A stretch of 64,000 nucleotides of DNA from Cantharellus purpuraceus (GCA_025174535.1 JALBUN010000048.1:62001-126000); one strand, 5' to 3'. Numbered from the stretch's first letter, positions 37,911 through 50,108 are shown. Translations and numbers: made by a program. Notes: generated from the letters alone by a model not told the origin.

Positions 37911-38821
37911 TAGGATTTTAAAGCTTTCAAAGCATTTGTCTAGCAGTGTCCACAGGAATGGATGGTTGTTATGAGCACAACCAAATAACTGTGCATGTGT
38001 CTATCAGCTTTCTGCCCTTGCTTTCACTCCAAGCTTGCACATCTATATCCATCAATGTTTCTGGCTTTGCTAGAAAGATCATATGTTCACTTCTGCTGTT
38101 GATTTTTCACCAAGTTGGTTTCATCTGTTAATGTTGACAAGACTTTTGTCATTTATATGCAGCTGGCTCTTCTATGCAGTGCTATGGTAGTACTACAGTG
38201 TAAATACCTGTGGCGCGGCACCCGTCCAGTCAATGTTAACTTATGTACTCCGTTGCAGTCATTATATCACTGCTTTGAAGTGAAAGTCCGCATAACACAG
38301 TCATGATATCTAATAGACATAAGTGTCGCGCAACGCCGCGGAATTCACTTCGGAGCAGTGCCTACACACTAGTCTTAAGTTGCTCGGACACCGCAGCGGA
38401 GTGTTGAAGTAGGCTTGTGTCAACTGGGGGTTCTTCCTGCAATGGTTCGAGTATTCCTCCGGGGTATTACAGTACGCTTGATGACTTCAACGCCATCCTA
38501 GTTCGATTCCAACCGCGTGTTATTGCTTTGCATATAAAACAAAGAGGGTGGAGGTCAGAATTATCTGTAAGCTGGCCAGATTGCCCCCGGCAATTGGGCT
38601 GACAGGTGGGCATGACACCATTGTAATGCTTCACGGACTCCTGATCTGTAGTTCTAAACAACACATAGTAGTTAAATTGCGCTGTCTACTTGTTTCTAAG
38701 TATACATTCCATATTAATCTCAGAGTTGGATAGAGATGAACGCGTTTCCTCCGAGTGTTTCCTCCCCTCGTGACATACGATCTCCCCAGCAATTTCCTTC
38801 CCGTCCTAGAAAGACTAGCAC

Positions 38822-41140
38822 CTACTCAATACGCTTGACAAGGAGCGGAAGACTGGGGTCTTGCTGGCCAGCGGGAACAGGGATGACGGTAACCGCAACA
38901 GCGATGTGGATGTCACTACCGTTTGGGAGAGCGAACGTGAACCTCCGGAGCAGCTCTGTTAGGATGACTTGCATCTCTGTGACACTATAAGGAGGTAGAT
39001 ATAAGAGTGAGTATAATAGATGGGTTGGAATCGGAGGTGAGCGGTGGCACTCACGCGAAGCGCCATCTGTGCACGTAACATGCCAATGGTTAGCATGGGG
39101 ATGTGTCTCTACTGCAATCAGGGCGTGGCTTGCTTACCCTATGCATACGCGAGGGCCTCCGAAAAACGTGAGCCTAGGAAAATGTTACGATCATAGGTGA
39201 GCTGACGATAGAGAAAGCTCTGGGAAACCTACAAGTTCGCATAAGGCCCCAACGCTTGACCTTTCGATGGGGTGCCCTCCAACCATCTGGAAGGCTTGAA
39301 CTCAGCTGCATCTGGTCCCCAGACCGAGGTGAGCCTGACAAATTTCACACATGATTATCCTCCGAGAAAAGGAAGGAGAATATGACATGCCTATGGTACG
39401 AGGCGATAGCAGCGGCGACGAACTGCCCTTTCTTAACGGGGACTTTATCAATGCGCTCGCCGGTCTTCGTGATGATTGGCTCGGAGAGAGGAATGACGAC
39501 ATCTCGGTTGGCAATGCGCTCAGAGAGCGGAAGGCCAGCGTATACACGCAGGATTTCCTATAGTTTGATATACACAGTGAGAAGATGAGTATCGATAGTG
39601 TATCGTGATTGCATGCTGACCTTGAGGAACGCATTGAATTGGGGCATACTTTCCAGATCGCTGTAGCTAAATTCACCGCCATTCGAAGGGGTCGTGTGGA
39701 CCACTTCGTCGCGGAGGAGCTGCTGATACTCTGGGTTTTTGGCGAGTTCATAAAGAGCCCAAGCGATAGTGTTGCCCTGTCAATAGAATCAGCGGGATAA
39801 TTTATATGGTAGTAGCGTACACACTGTGGCGCCTTGTCCGGCAATAACGACTGACGGGATCTGTTGCGCCAGCTCTGCGCCCGTCAACTTTCCGGTACCC
39901 TTGTTCTTGATGTTCGCGCGCACGAGTACAGTCAATAGATCTTTTTCAGCCTCCAAACCCAAACTCAGCGCCTCCGTTTTCCCTGACATAAGCTCTTCCG
40001 ATACTTGTGTCGAGAGTTTCCTGTTAAGCCGCAGGGCTCGGAATGCAGCTGTTGGGAGGTAGTTGAGCATTCCGCGCAGAATTAAACCGGGGATGGAAGG
40101 GAGCACGGCGTCGGCGACGATAGCTCCTTTGGTGCGACTGGACGATTGAGTTCTAGAAGATAATTTGCAGAACATGGTATTTGTAGATAATTGGTAAAAT
40201 AGATAGATTGGCACGCACACAAGGTCATGGTGGCTCTTCGCATATTCGCTCTCGCCAAGTTGGGAATAGAATGAGTAGCCCATGGCAGCTGAATTGGCGA
40301 TGAAGACAAGGTGCTGTGTTTTCAATGTATGATAGTTCGATGCTTACCTTCACCAATTGCATCCAATGTCGCGCCGTGGATGGGATGGAACACGTCTAGC
40401 GACCTGTTGGCATCATGCGCGGCCATAGTCTCCCATTTCTCAATTAGCTATGAGAGAATTAATCAGAATAAGTTTGTGGTTCAAACGGTGGGCGTACTCT
40501 ATGAGCTACTTTGTAGAACAGGGGGGTAAGTTCGCGAATGTTCACAGTCGCAAACGCAGGATTCATGATATTCCGCAGGCGACCGTGTGCTCCACCTGAC
40601 AACAACGTAGTAAATATCAATATGAGACGCATTTGACCATGATTTTACCATTGACGAAAAGCAGGCTCTTCTCTCCGATAAGCGCCCGCACGATGTGCTG
40701 CTGTTGGGTGGAGCGGACAAATGTTCCGGTGTCATTGAGCACAAACTTAAGTGCAGCAGGGTCAGAGATGAGTAGGCGGTCTTCCTGATGCAAGTTGCTG
40801 CGTGAGGACCTTGTGAGGCTGTAAGGCAGTAGGGTGACGTACTCCGAAACACCCTTTAATTTTGTACAACGCGCCATATTGCTGTTGCCAACTGTACTCA
40901 TATTCGCCGTAGTCATTGGCTAGAAGTAGTTCTCGCATGTGGCCTACAGGGACACTGAGAAGTCAGCAGTGGGGTGGTGGTAAAGCAGCCCAACACACCA
41001 AAGATCCAGGACTTTGACGGTGGACCTTGGATATTCTTGAGGGAGTCATTACGACGGCGAGTCAGTGCCCAAGCCGTACAGCCGACGACGACACTAAAAG
41101 CGACGCCGGATAGGAGTAGAATGCTACTGTCCAAGCCCAT
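38822..41140 (-). CDS. Cytochrome P450 (P450-1 of the cluster)
   Basis: Membrane-anchored monooxygenase. MGLDSSILLLSGVAFSVVVG is an N-terminal helix followed by TRRR and GPPSKSWIFG. Then come RLLISDPAALKFVL, RNIMNPAFATVNIREL (C-helix region), an I-helix reading VVIAGQGATGNTIAWALYEL, and ExxR as EILR. GPDAAEFKPSRW follows, and the heme-ligand loop TFFGGPRVCIG matches FxxGxRxCxG, with the tail ending in LLVKRIE. The I-helix lacks the usual acid-alcohol pair: relatives read AGQDTT where this reads AGQGAT. Two gene-structure oddities are a GC-AG intron (39390-39335) and a 12-nt exon (39066-39055) coding for the middle of GWRFAV between the heme loop and the L-helix. It sits upstream of and in the same orientation as the synthase, 1.8 kb away. 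Likely role: oxidation of the sesquiterpene, or an unusual reaction if the I-helix change is real. Confidence 0.88.
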
Positions 41141-41507
41141 AAGGATGTTGAAGTGGTGAGCAAGGAAGGAGCTTGCTTGCCTTGCGCTTTGAGCCTAAGT
41201 GTTTTAGGACGCGTAAGGCCATATCCCTAAAGCCGGTGAGGCATGTTCCGATCGCCTGAAAGCGACATTATCATGAAAGACGCTAGTTCTTCGCATATCA
41301 GAAGATTGAATTACTCGGTGCCCATGGGCCTGAACAAAGCTCAACCTGTGTGGCGCCCAGATATTTTACAAATCCGGGATTTTGAATATGATATATGGGC
41401 TAGATGGCCAATAACACCGCTACCTCGGCTCAGCGTCTCGCGGGTAGCGCCGATTTCTATCAACGGGATATCACACCTACACCTGATATCAGCGGAAGTC
41501 CGAGCGA

Positions 41508-41520
41508 GGGTTAGGGTTAG
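41508..41520 (+). repeat. Interstitial telomere-like repeat, GGGTTAGGGTTAG
   Basis: Just over two TTAGGG units, in the P450-1/synthase intergenic region, 368 bp upstream of the P450-1 start. A single CCCTAA lies closer to that start (41225-41230). Confidence 0.7.
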
Positions 41521-41581
41521 AGAGTTGTACCGCTTTACATAAATTCGTTGGCTACGGCGATGGGTTTGCCGCAGCAACAAT

Positions 41582-41729
41582 ATCAGAGTAGTGTATATTT
41601 GCCAATAACTAACCCTGGTTCCAGTAATTTTCTGCAAACATTTCCGAATCAGCGAATCAGAGTAGTGTATATTTGCCAATAATTATTTGGTTCTAGCAAT
41701 TTTCTGCGAATATTTCCAAATCAGCGAAT
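41582..41729. repeat. Tandem direct repeat, two 74-bp copies
   Basis: Copy 1 is 41582-41655 and copy 2 is 41656-41729. Both begin ATCAGAGTAGTGTATATTTG and contain TTCTAGCAATTTTCTGC or TTCCAGTAATTTTCTGC; identity is about 85%. They lie between P450-1 and the synthase, 60 bp from the telomere-like repeat. The rest of the 41141-42961 gap has no recognised gene; a TTCAAG hexamer run lies at about 42749-42765. Confidence 0.75.
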
Positions 41730-42961
41730 GAGAACGTTTATACGATACACCAGTCAACAAATTGCCACCACTTGTGGGCCCTGGGCTCCATTAAGGGACA
41801 AAAAGAGTGCTCATTTGATCGAATCAAGGAGAGGCGTCTGGCAAAAAGGTTCGCGCATGATCTGCAGTGAAGCGTCCTCAAAAGAAACGGAAGCACGTAG
41901 TCACCCATAATGACAGGTACCACCTACGCCGTTCTCCGGACTTGTTCCAGCTATTCCCACAGCGCCCAGATAATCATACGCTACATGCGTTCAATGATGA
42001 AGCGACAAATGCGCTTGTAGAAATTTGCCGAGCTCCAATCATTCGGAACCCACGCGCTGCCAAACGCTCGTTTTCTGATGCAGGTTTGCCGTGACGATTT
42101 TTGCTTCCGATTTTCACAATAGGTCCTGCCTTGAATAGAATCAATAGAGTCAGTCCAGAAAATGGGGGGACGATGAGTCAGACGCAGTCCTAGTCCATGA
42201 CCTTGCTTTGAGTCATCGTGTTGTCCCAGTATTCTTGTAACTGTGTCTTACGGACAATGCAGCTTGCTTGGTTTTTTATATGACACTACTCTAATCACGC
42301 AATCCTATTAGTATGTGCAGGCCGAACTCTCGTTTCCAACTGATGCACTTGAACTTCGAGTGTTGAGGTTCAACGATGCGGCAGCTCTTGTTCTTGGCAT
42401 GGACACCAGCAGCTGTCATGGGATCGCCTGCGCCAACGAATACTATGATTACTTGCAAAAGGAGACACAGGCTTAATTGGCGACTTCGCTCAGTTGCCAC
42501 CGCTGCCGTATTATCATCGCGACGCGGGATGCAACATGTATTAACACTAATTTCGAATGCTTACGGCACTTGTTTGCTGTAAAGAACCTCAAAAGATATC
42601 GCCTCTTCCATGGTCCCCGGAAGAACCAGTCCCACATCAACCAATTGATCAACACTACAGGCGCAGAAGAATAATTTAAAACCCCCCTATCTATGACTCC
42701 TGACATATGGGACCATCGGGAAACTCTAGGGTAAACGTGTTGCCGCTATCAAGTTCAAGTTCAAGTGCAATTGCGGTCAGAGTCCGAGTGATACATTTCG
42801 CAGGGCTAATACGTATGTATAAATACCCCCGCGATTTTTCAACACGGGGATAGTGATGCATTCAAAACAAGATGATATCCCTTCTACAATCGAATTGTAC
42901 ATAGAATTTTTCCAAAAAATCAAGTCCGATTGAAATCTACTTCGATCGAGGAAAGTAAAAA

Positions 42962-44125
42962 CTAATGTTTCTTGGGAAGCAGCTTAATCTTGCGATGAAC
43001 CATAACGGAAGGACCGTCCTTTCCAAAGTATCGCTCCCCAGAGAAACTCCATGTAGTGTTCGTCGTGACCCACTGACCCATTCCCCAACAATACTCCTTG
43101 ACAAGGTGATTCAATGGCTCCGGGTATTCAGGTAAATTCTTGTAGTCTTCAACGAACTTGGTGGCGATCTTTTTGTGAAGCTCGCCAATATAGTCCATAG
43201 CTTCCTGGATAGTGAGGCCTTTTTCTCTCATAGCCACAGACACAAGGTTATGCTCGTCGTCACCCCGACTTTGTTCGATGTTATACGAATAGAGATCCTA
43301 TTAAGTGTACAGATGAGCACAGGCCTCTGTAACCCAAAGTCTGGACTTACATTTGCAAGGATCGTCATGTCAATGGATCCAACCGCAAGTGCTTCGATGG
43401 TTGGATGGGCGAGGACCTCATCCGGCAAGTCATCAGGCAACAAGAAGTAGTCGAAAGACGGTCGAACGCCAATCGTGCCACGGCGCAACTCGAGATATTC
43501 CTTTATGTTGCGGACGCGCTTGTTGTCACGGTCAACGGCTTGCTGACGAACAGCGTCCGTGTACTCGTCAAAATTTCTTATGAAACGTTGCGCTGAAGAG
43601 TGACTGGCACATTCCAATGTTCGTCTCCAAAAACTGATTCTGAGGCTCAGGGAGTGCCCTATTGATAGCAACGACGAACTCACTCTCTTGTCATCGGTCC
43701 AAGAACGGTCTCACCCTCATAGCCGGGATTGTTTGGGTCTCTACGTATGGGTGTTTGAGATCAACATGCACAACTAGAGAAGAGCTGAATAATTACCTCA
43801 ATGCGTCCATAATATCTTTGGCCTGTTGGGCGGCGACCTCTGCACTCGCCACATCACTCTGTTCATCAAAGACGAAGAACAGGTTCATGAGGTCAACTGC
43901 TACTCGGAAGTGGTTGTCTCGAGCCTTGGCGTAGGCATACGACCCGAAGATGCCAAATTTGCAACGGTTGAAAGCATCCTGAGACTTCTTGTCGAAAACG
44001 TTGTAGGACTCAACCCAGGTGGTGCTATCGGCGACAAGATGTTGTTGAGGGTTAGGCTCATGGTAAAATGGCCAGCTTGCCAATAGGTCGGGGAGAATGA
44101 GGTATTGTTCAGTGGTAGCAGGCAT
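42962..44125 (-). CDS. Sesquiterpene synthase (class I terpene cyclase, protoilludene-synthase-like)
   Basis: Cyclises farnesyl diphosphate, Mg2+-dependent, presumably cytosolic. Four exons (44125-43797, 43740-43684, 43633-43351, 43297-42962) join in phase to a 334-residue protein, the usual length for fungal sesquiterpene synthases. The aspartate-rich motif is DEQSD (residues 87-91, after LMNLFFVF). The diphosphate sensor Arg lies in LRRGTIG (about 179-180). The NSE triad reads NDLYSYNIE (223-231), followed by QSRGDDEHNLV. The C-terminal RY pair is R312-Y313. All metal-binding residues are present, so the enzyme looks active. The DExxD form and the NSE context recall the basidiomycete clade of 1,11-cyclising, Delta6-protoilludene-type synthases; that assignment is inference. 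It is transcribed divergently from P450-2, sharing an 815-bp promoter region, with TATAAA 55 bp before the ATG. Confidence 0.93.
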
Positions 44126-44179
44126 CGCGCAACTTGGTTTGTAACTTGAAGTTTTCCTCAAACCACATAGAGGCAATGC

Positions 44180-44185
44180 TTTATA
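44180..44185 (-). promoter_or_regulatory. TATA box of the sesquiterpene synthase
   Basis: TATAAA in the context GATATAAAGC, about 55 bp upstream of the ATG on the coding strand, a sensible core-promoter distance for a fungal gene with a short leader. Confidence 0.45.
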
Positions 44186-44692
44186 TCACTTGTGAAAATT
44201 CACGTCAGCCAGTATAGGAAGAAGAAACTAAAATATTTAATGGGTGATAAGATTGTGCTCATATCCTTCGTGCGCCGGAACGCGTTGTCGCCATTACGGA
44301 ATATTTCGTCGCCTCGCTGAAATTTCCAAGTTGCGAGTGATGGCCCTGCCTAAACAAGCCGCCGGGGGCTGTAGACGCTATGGCTGGCGCAGAATCGAAG
44401 CGGACGACACCATCACCTAGTCACCCAGTATTATCAAGCGATCAGATATGATAAGCAGTCGTCCCTGAAACAATACCCTGAGATGTCAAGAATTACCATT
44501 CTGGACGAGGAAACAAGAGCACCAAGACATGGAAAGCTGAGTTGCCTACAAGGAGGGACCAATCACCGAGTCTCGGCACCGGACTGTTTACCAGATCAGA
44601 TCTCTCAAAGATCTGCGTACTTGATAAAAAAAGCTCTTTATGAGGTTCGGTTAGAACAAGGAGATTTGATTTTGAAGTGTTCTCGCCTCACG

Positions 44693-44705
44693 AACCCTAA
44701 CCCTA
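44693..44705 (-). repeat. Interstitial telomere-like repeat in the synthase/P450-2 divergent promoter
   Basis: The plus strand reads AACCCTAACCCTA, just over two telomere units, 236 bp before the P450-2 ATG and about 570 bp before the synthase ATG. Position and sequence resemble the telobox that telomere-binding Myb factors recognise in promoters of some eukaryotes. A regulatory role is inference. Confidence 0.65.
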
Positions 44706-44940
44706 TCTTTCCCAATTTGGGTCTCCGGGCTGACCTCGAAACCGCCCAAATCAGTGCACGACAGCATTTCCAGATGGGGATAAATGGAGTGACGGGCGGG
44801 GCGATCGGGTACGACATGCGGACAACTCATTCCGGTATGTGTTTTGAGGCGATATTGTTTGGCGACCTTATCCAAAGTCAGACGTATTTTTATGTAAATC
44901 TCTCTCTTCTCTCATTCTCTTCTCCCACTTGTGCACTGAC

Positions 44941-47222
44941 CATGCTTTTACCTTCCCTCAACGCTGTAGAATTAGCTTTGGCAGTATTTTCGTGCTGGCT
45001 ACTAAAGTTCCCAGTTCAAAAAGTGTGGTCTCTGAGGAGGGCTTTGAAGGCTCTGGGGTGAGTGTCAGCTTTACCCAGTTATGCAAACATCACTCATTCC
45101 AAAGGGCATGCTAGTGATTGCCCAGGTCGTGAGATCATTTGGCTGCATCCTTTCCGCTCCGTAGCAGTCGTTCTCGCTCCATTCTTTCCACTGCCTGGCT
45201 GGATAGGCTACTACTATGGCAAGTACTCTGGTAAGTCTATCGTGCATGAACCACTGCCCATTTGTAATCCCATCGTGTCCTCCTATGATAGTATATGCAA
45301 AGCGTGGAAGTACTTGCCTGGCAACCGTGCACTTCTGGAGCTCCGTACCAACATTCTGGTTGTCCGATGCGGAGGCTATCAAATTGGTATCGAATGACCG
45401 AACCATCTTCCGTAGAGACCTGGCCGGGGTGAGTATTGGTTCCCCCTCATGCAGAGACAGCCTATGCTTATAAACCTCAGTATGAGGTTGTGAGCGTATA
45501 CGGCCCCAATATGGTCGCCACAGAAGGGTCTGTCTGGAAACGCCATCGCGCCGTTGCAAAACCTGCCTTCAACGAGGTAGGTGGTTTGTTTGACTCAGAA
45601 GAAGTGGTATTGATGATCATTAAGGCCAACAATGCGTTTGTATGGATGCAAAGCACCCGTGTCGTCAATGAGTGGTTTTCTCACATTGATGCCTCCGCGA
45701 GCAAAGGTACAAAATCGACCAAAATAGATACTTTGAAGGATTTTACACGGGTCAGCTTCTATATTGGTCCTGTGGTGATTTGTTGACCTTGTCAAATAGG
45801 TGGCTCTTCTTATCCTTTCATCGGCTGCCTTTGGACGTCATACTCCATGGAAGGAGGATGTGACTCCGCAGCCTTCATCAGAGAAGATCTCCTACGGAGC
45901 AGCCGTTTTAGCAGCGATGGACAACTTAATTCCTCAAGTTCTCACTCCTCGCTGGCTTTCCCTATTGGTACAGCATGTTCATATTCCTTACTTGGGTCCG
46001 TTCGTCAATGAGACACGGGAGTCCTTCGAAACATTGAGGCACCACATGTACGACCTTATCGTCTTGGCTCGAACGTGGGCAACTGGAGATAAAACTGCGG
46101 CCATGGATGCTGCTCTTCTACGTAACTTGGTCGAGGCCAACCTAGAACAGGAGGATGATGTACTCCAGAAGCGTCTCACAGACGAAGAACTCCTTTCCAA
46201 CACATTCGTAAGCATCAATAACATTAATTTTCGTTTTGTAGGCTCATATACATGGCGTTCAGATGTTCCTTCTTGCTGGACATGGTTTGTTGCTATTCTA
46301 TCCTGTATCGGCCCTCAGCTGACTCAAGACATTCACAGAAACATCTGCACATTCATTGTGTTTTGCAGTAGCTCTTCTGGCTCTTTACCCTGATGTCCAG
46401 AAGAAAATTTTCGATGAAGCTGAACGCTTGTGGCCAGAAGGTGCACCTACAGTGGAAATGACTGATCCTGCTGTAAGCAGATTACCTGATTCGCAAACCA
46501 AACTTTAAGTTAAACTGTTTGATAGACCTACCGGGAGTCACTCGCAAAACTTGTAAGTTGATCTCTTCGAGTTCGATGAGTACCTATCGACTATTCTCCC
46601 AGGAATATACCACGGCTGCCTTCCAAGAAACTCTTCGCCTATTCCCTCCAGTCCCTCGGCTCGCGAAACCCGTTCAAGAGAATGCAAAGATAACAGCCCG
46701 ACGCTTTGAAATATCTTCAGAGGGAAAGGTGGGACACGTAGAGCCGTTCCAGGTCTCTGTCCCAGCAGGAGGTCTCATGATAATTGATATTCTTGGTATT
46801 CATTTCAACCGTGAGTATTATTATAATTATGGGGTTGGTGAAGCTAGCTGATACAGGTACCATAGCAATCTACTGGGGGGATGACGCGGAGGAGTTCAAA
46901 CCTGAGCGGTTCATTGACACAGGCTCCTATCGCTGGCCGCGGGATGCTTGTACGTTTTTTTGTCCAAATATACGATCATCGCTCAACCATTTTTCTAGTC
47001 CTAGCATTCTCAGCTGGTCCACGTTCATGCATGGGCGAACGTTTCGCTATGACGGAGAGTATTTGCATTCTTGCAAATATTGTGCGCAAATACGAGATCT
47101 TCCTTCCGGATGAGCTCAAACGCCTGTCACCTGAGAAGAGGAAGAAAACACTCCTGCATTGGATCCCTAAGATGACCCTTACCCCTCAGAGTGCGCATGT
47201 CGTTTTCCGTAGTCGGGATTAG
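44941..47222 (+). CDS. Cytochrome P450 (P450-2 of the cluster)
   Basis: Complete P450 when about ten short introns are removed. The start MLLPSLNAVELALAVFSCW supplies the membrane anchor. Then come FWLSDAEAIKLVSNDRTIF, the C-helix region EGSVWKRHRAVAKPAFNE, VALLILSSAAFGRHTPW (helix E/F region), and the I-helix FLLAGHETSAHSLCFA with the canonical acid and alcohol residues. ExxR is ETLR in FQETLRLFPPVPRL; then EEFKPERFID and the heme loop FSAGPRSCMG; the tail is LTPQSAHVVF. The layout resembles the CYP4/CYP3-like fungal families. The gene is divergent from the synthase and convergent with P450-3 (440 bp between stops). Likely function: hydroxylation or further oxidation of the sesquiterpene skeleton; the position is unknown. 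Confidence 0.9.
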
Positions 47223-47662
47223 CTGCAAATGTTAGAAGTAGCAAATTGTGTATGAAACTTTTTCAATAGAGGTTCCACCGATATATATGAGACTATTCTG
47301 CTGAAGTGTTCCGCTGGGAATGTACCATTACAATGACATAGTTGTGTTTGGACGGGAACGGGGACTGTATATTGATGAGGAATGACAATGGGAATTTTCC
47401 AGGAGAATGAGTGTATTGATTCGACGTCATACTCATGAGTTGCTAAGCTTAGAGTGCTGACTACGCTACTATTTGAAAGTAGTGTTTATAGGTCAGCCAT
47501 GAGTACGGCAGGGACATTCCATCGTATCAGGTCTCAACAGTTGCTGTCGGTTGTCATGACAGGCACATTTACAGCCGAGATCATTCATATATTATAATCC
47601 AACATCGTTCTAGATCTCATCCTATATACCACGTTAAGTGGCAAACAGAGCGACACCATCGT

Positions 47663-50108
47663 TCACTTGCGAGAACTATAGTTACGATCCATATCCTCTC
47701 GCACGCTGATAAGCATGCTCTCAACTTCGGGGAATCGAGGAGTGGCAACAAACTTGAACGGAGATGGACGGCTGGTAAGCGAATTCTGTGAATAATTCTG
47801 TCCTCATATATATGCCATTTTGTTGACTCACATGACTAGTCCATCGTTGACCACCGTATCTGTGTTGGGAATGATGTCCCTGCCATGGGAGTCCTTCGGG
47901 GGTTCAAGTTTAATAGCCCAAAGTACGGTGACTATGTTGATAAAGATGGAGTTGTTGGCTATATGCCTTCCAACACAGATCCTGACACAAAATGAGCAAA
48001 TACATTGGAACCCCCGAGAGGACACTCCCGCTCACCTTCGACCGAATCCGAAATTTACATGGCCATCATCCTTGGTAGCTGATGTAATAGACTTCAGTTG
48101 ACCATTCTCATCCAGGTGCCGCTCGGGCTTGAAGAGTGTTGCGTCCGGTCCGTATATGTCAGTATCTCTATTCATAGACCAAATATTTGTCAAAAAGATT
48201 GTGCCTGTATCTTCTTGTTAAGTACAGCCTCAGCGTTACAAGAGAATGGAAACATACCCTTGGGGATGAAGTAACCTTCATAGACATCGTCTTCCACATT
48301 GGAATGCGGAATACCCAACGGATCGACGCAATACCATCTAGGAACAACGATGCCTTGATTTCAGTTGGAGTTCAAGAAGCGTAGGCGAGAGTAGGTACCT
48401 CAAAACCTCCCTGAGGAGGGCACGGCAGTAAGGCAAATGATCCCAGTCACTGAAACTCGGCAGTCTGGACCGACCAACAACCGCGTCGAGTTCTGCTGCG
48501 GCTAAAATATGCAAGGTCCCTGTATCAACACTGCGTGCATTTTCAAAGGAAGGTTAACCTACCTTTCTCCTGCGCTTCGGGAAAGACGATCATTGCATAA
48601 AGAAACCAAGAGAGCGAACTAGATGTCTTCCAGTAGAAAATGGATATTAAGGTAATTTAATGAGAACTGTGAGCGGCACCCACTGTGTCAGAGCCAGCGA
48701 CACTTGGCTTAAGGTTAGTGGTGAGTATAAATTGGTCTTGATTAGGACATACTACATCGTAGCAGCGAGCCAAGCGGCTTCTGTGAGGTTAAGGTTGTGA
48801 CGATCATGGGAGGCAGCCAGAGTTGCTGCAAAGCTTTGACTTTGATCTTCTCCTTTTTCCTGATGAAAATGAGATCAAGGAACGGGCGTGAACTGCAGAC
48901 GTTAGGTCTCACCACACGGTCTTGAATCTTGGAATATTTCTCTATAAAGCCAGCCGTGTAGCGTCTATACCAGTCGTCTGCCTCTCTTTTCCATTTGGAA
49001 ATAGCTTTTGGAAAGTACTCCAAGAAGGTGAAAAACTCCACCAGATGGGCGCCCTGAATTTCAAATAGTAAGACACCAGTAACAAGCCACTCGTAGTGAC
49101 TCAAGTGGCTCACTGGGGCGGACGATTGAGTAACCCTTGTAGCCAGATCCCCAACATCCTTTATAGCAGGATCTGTTGCGGAATGGAGAGGAGGGGTGTC
49201 GTAAACCATGGATGTGAATGTTGACGCAGCAGTCCTGATGATAATCGGCAATGGCACATGGGAACAGATTCCAGGCGCACTCACCTGCGTAGGTGATCGT
49301 GCCACTGGTTTGGCTCTGCAAGAAGTCCTGAAGCGAGCAGGACCGACTCAGCTTGCTGGAATCTGTAGTATTGAGTGGCTGCCGTTTGATTCAGCGAGCC
49401 ATGTGCAGCGCGGCGCATACGACGCCAGCTGTTTGATATATGAGATTAGGCTTAGTAGGATTGAAATGAGCCAGAGGTCGAATTGTGCTTACCGGTCTCC
49501 GTATCGTGATAGACCAAGTAAACCTCCTCTGGTGAGAGTCTCAGCGGCGACGATCATTCGTGGTCGGTCCTGGACTCCAGTTGAGGAAAAAACCTTAATG
49601 CCCATAGACTGGCACATACAGAGTAAATGTTTGCCCGACGGTCAAGCAGATCTCCGCACACTTTATGCGTGTTCAGTACAATTACTGGCTGTCCGCCAAT
49701 ATTCAGGTACACCACAGGACCTTTTGTCAACATATAAGCATGGAATAAGGCGAGGGCTGGAGAACGTTGAACCATATGTCTTTTTCCACTCTGTAAAAAT
49801 GAACCAAGGCTCCTCGTTAAGTTGCAATAGATTCCCGATGAGAGGAAGGCCTTTAAATTATTTAGTCTCACAGGACACGGATGCCTGGTCTGGACCTGCT
49901 CACCTTTGGGGCCTGGGGGGTGGGGTAGTCTCCTGGTAGCAAAGATGAGGCGAACAGAGAACCAGAGTGTCGCGAGAATCAAGAGTACCCCTCCTATCCA
50001 GACTGGTGAGCGAAGGTTGGAGGGAAGACCCCCGAGGTCAGGAAGCTGGTTAATAGAGAGCGTCATCTTGCCCTGTAGGTGTAGAAGATCGTGAAGACTC
50101 GGACTCAT
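47663..50108 (-). CDS. Cytochrome P450 (P450-3 of the cluster)
   Basis: Complete P450 of a typical basidiomycete group. Two in-frame ATGs are possible (50108 and 50066); a TTATAT element about 50 bp upstream favours 50108. Anchor VWIGGVLLILATLWFSVRLIF is followed by LPHPPGPKGLPLIGNLLQL. Then come GPVVYLNIGGQPVIVLNTH, DLLDRRANIYS, RPRMIVAAETLTRGGLL and WRRMRRAAHGSLNQ (C-helix). The I-helix is VAGSDT then SSSLSWFLYAM, and ExxR is REVLRW. DPLGIPHSNVEDDVYEGYFIPKG follows, then the heme loop FGFGRRICVG, which is itself split by an intron, and SPFKFVATPRFPE. At least ten introns. It is divergent from the cyclase-fold gene (478 bp between starts). The acid-alcohol pair is intact. Substrate unknown; it probably acts on the cluster product. 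Confidence 0.88.

Noticed and set aside
38500..38525. tRNA B-box-like AGTTCGATTCC
   Set aside because: No matching A box or cloverleaf stems could be drawn around it on either strand.
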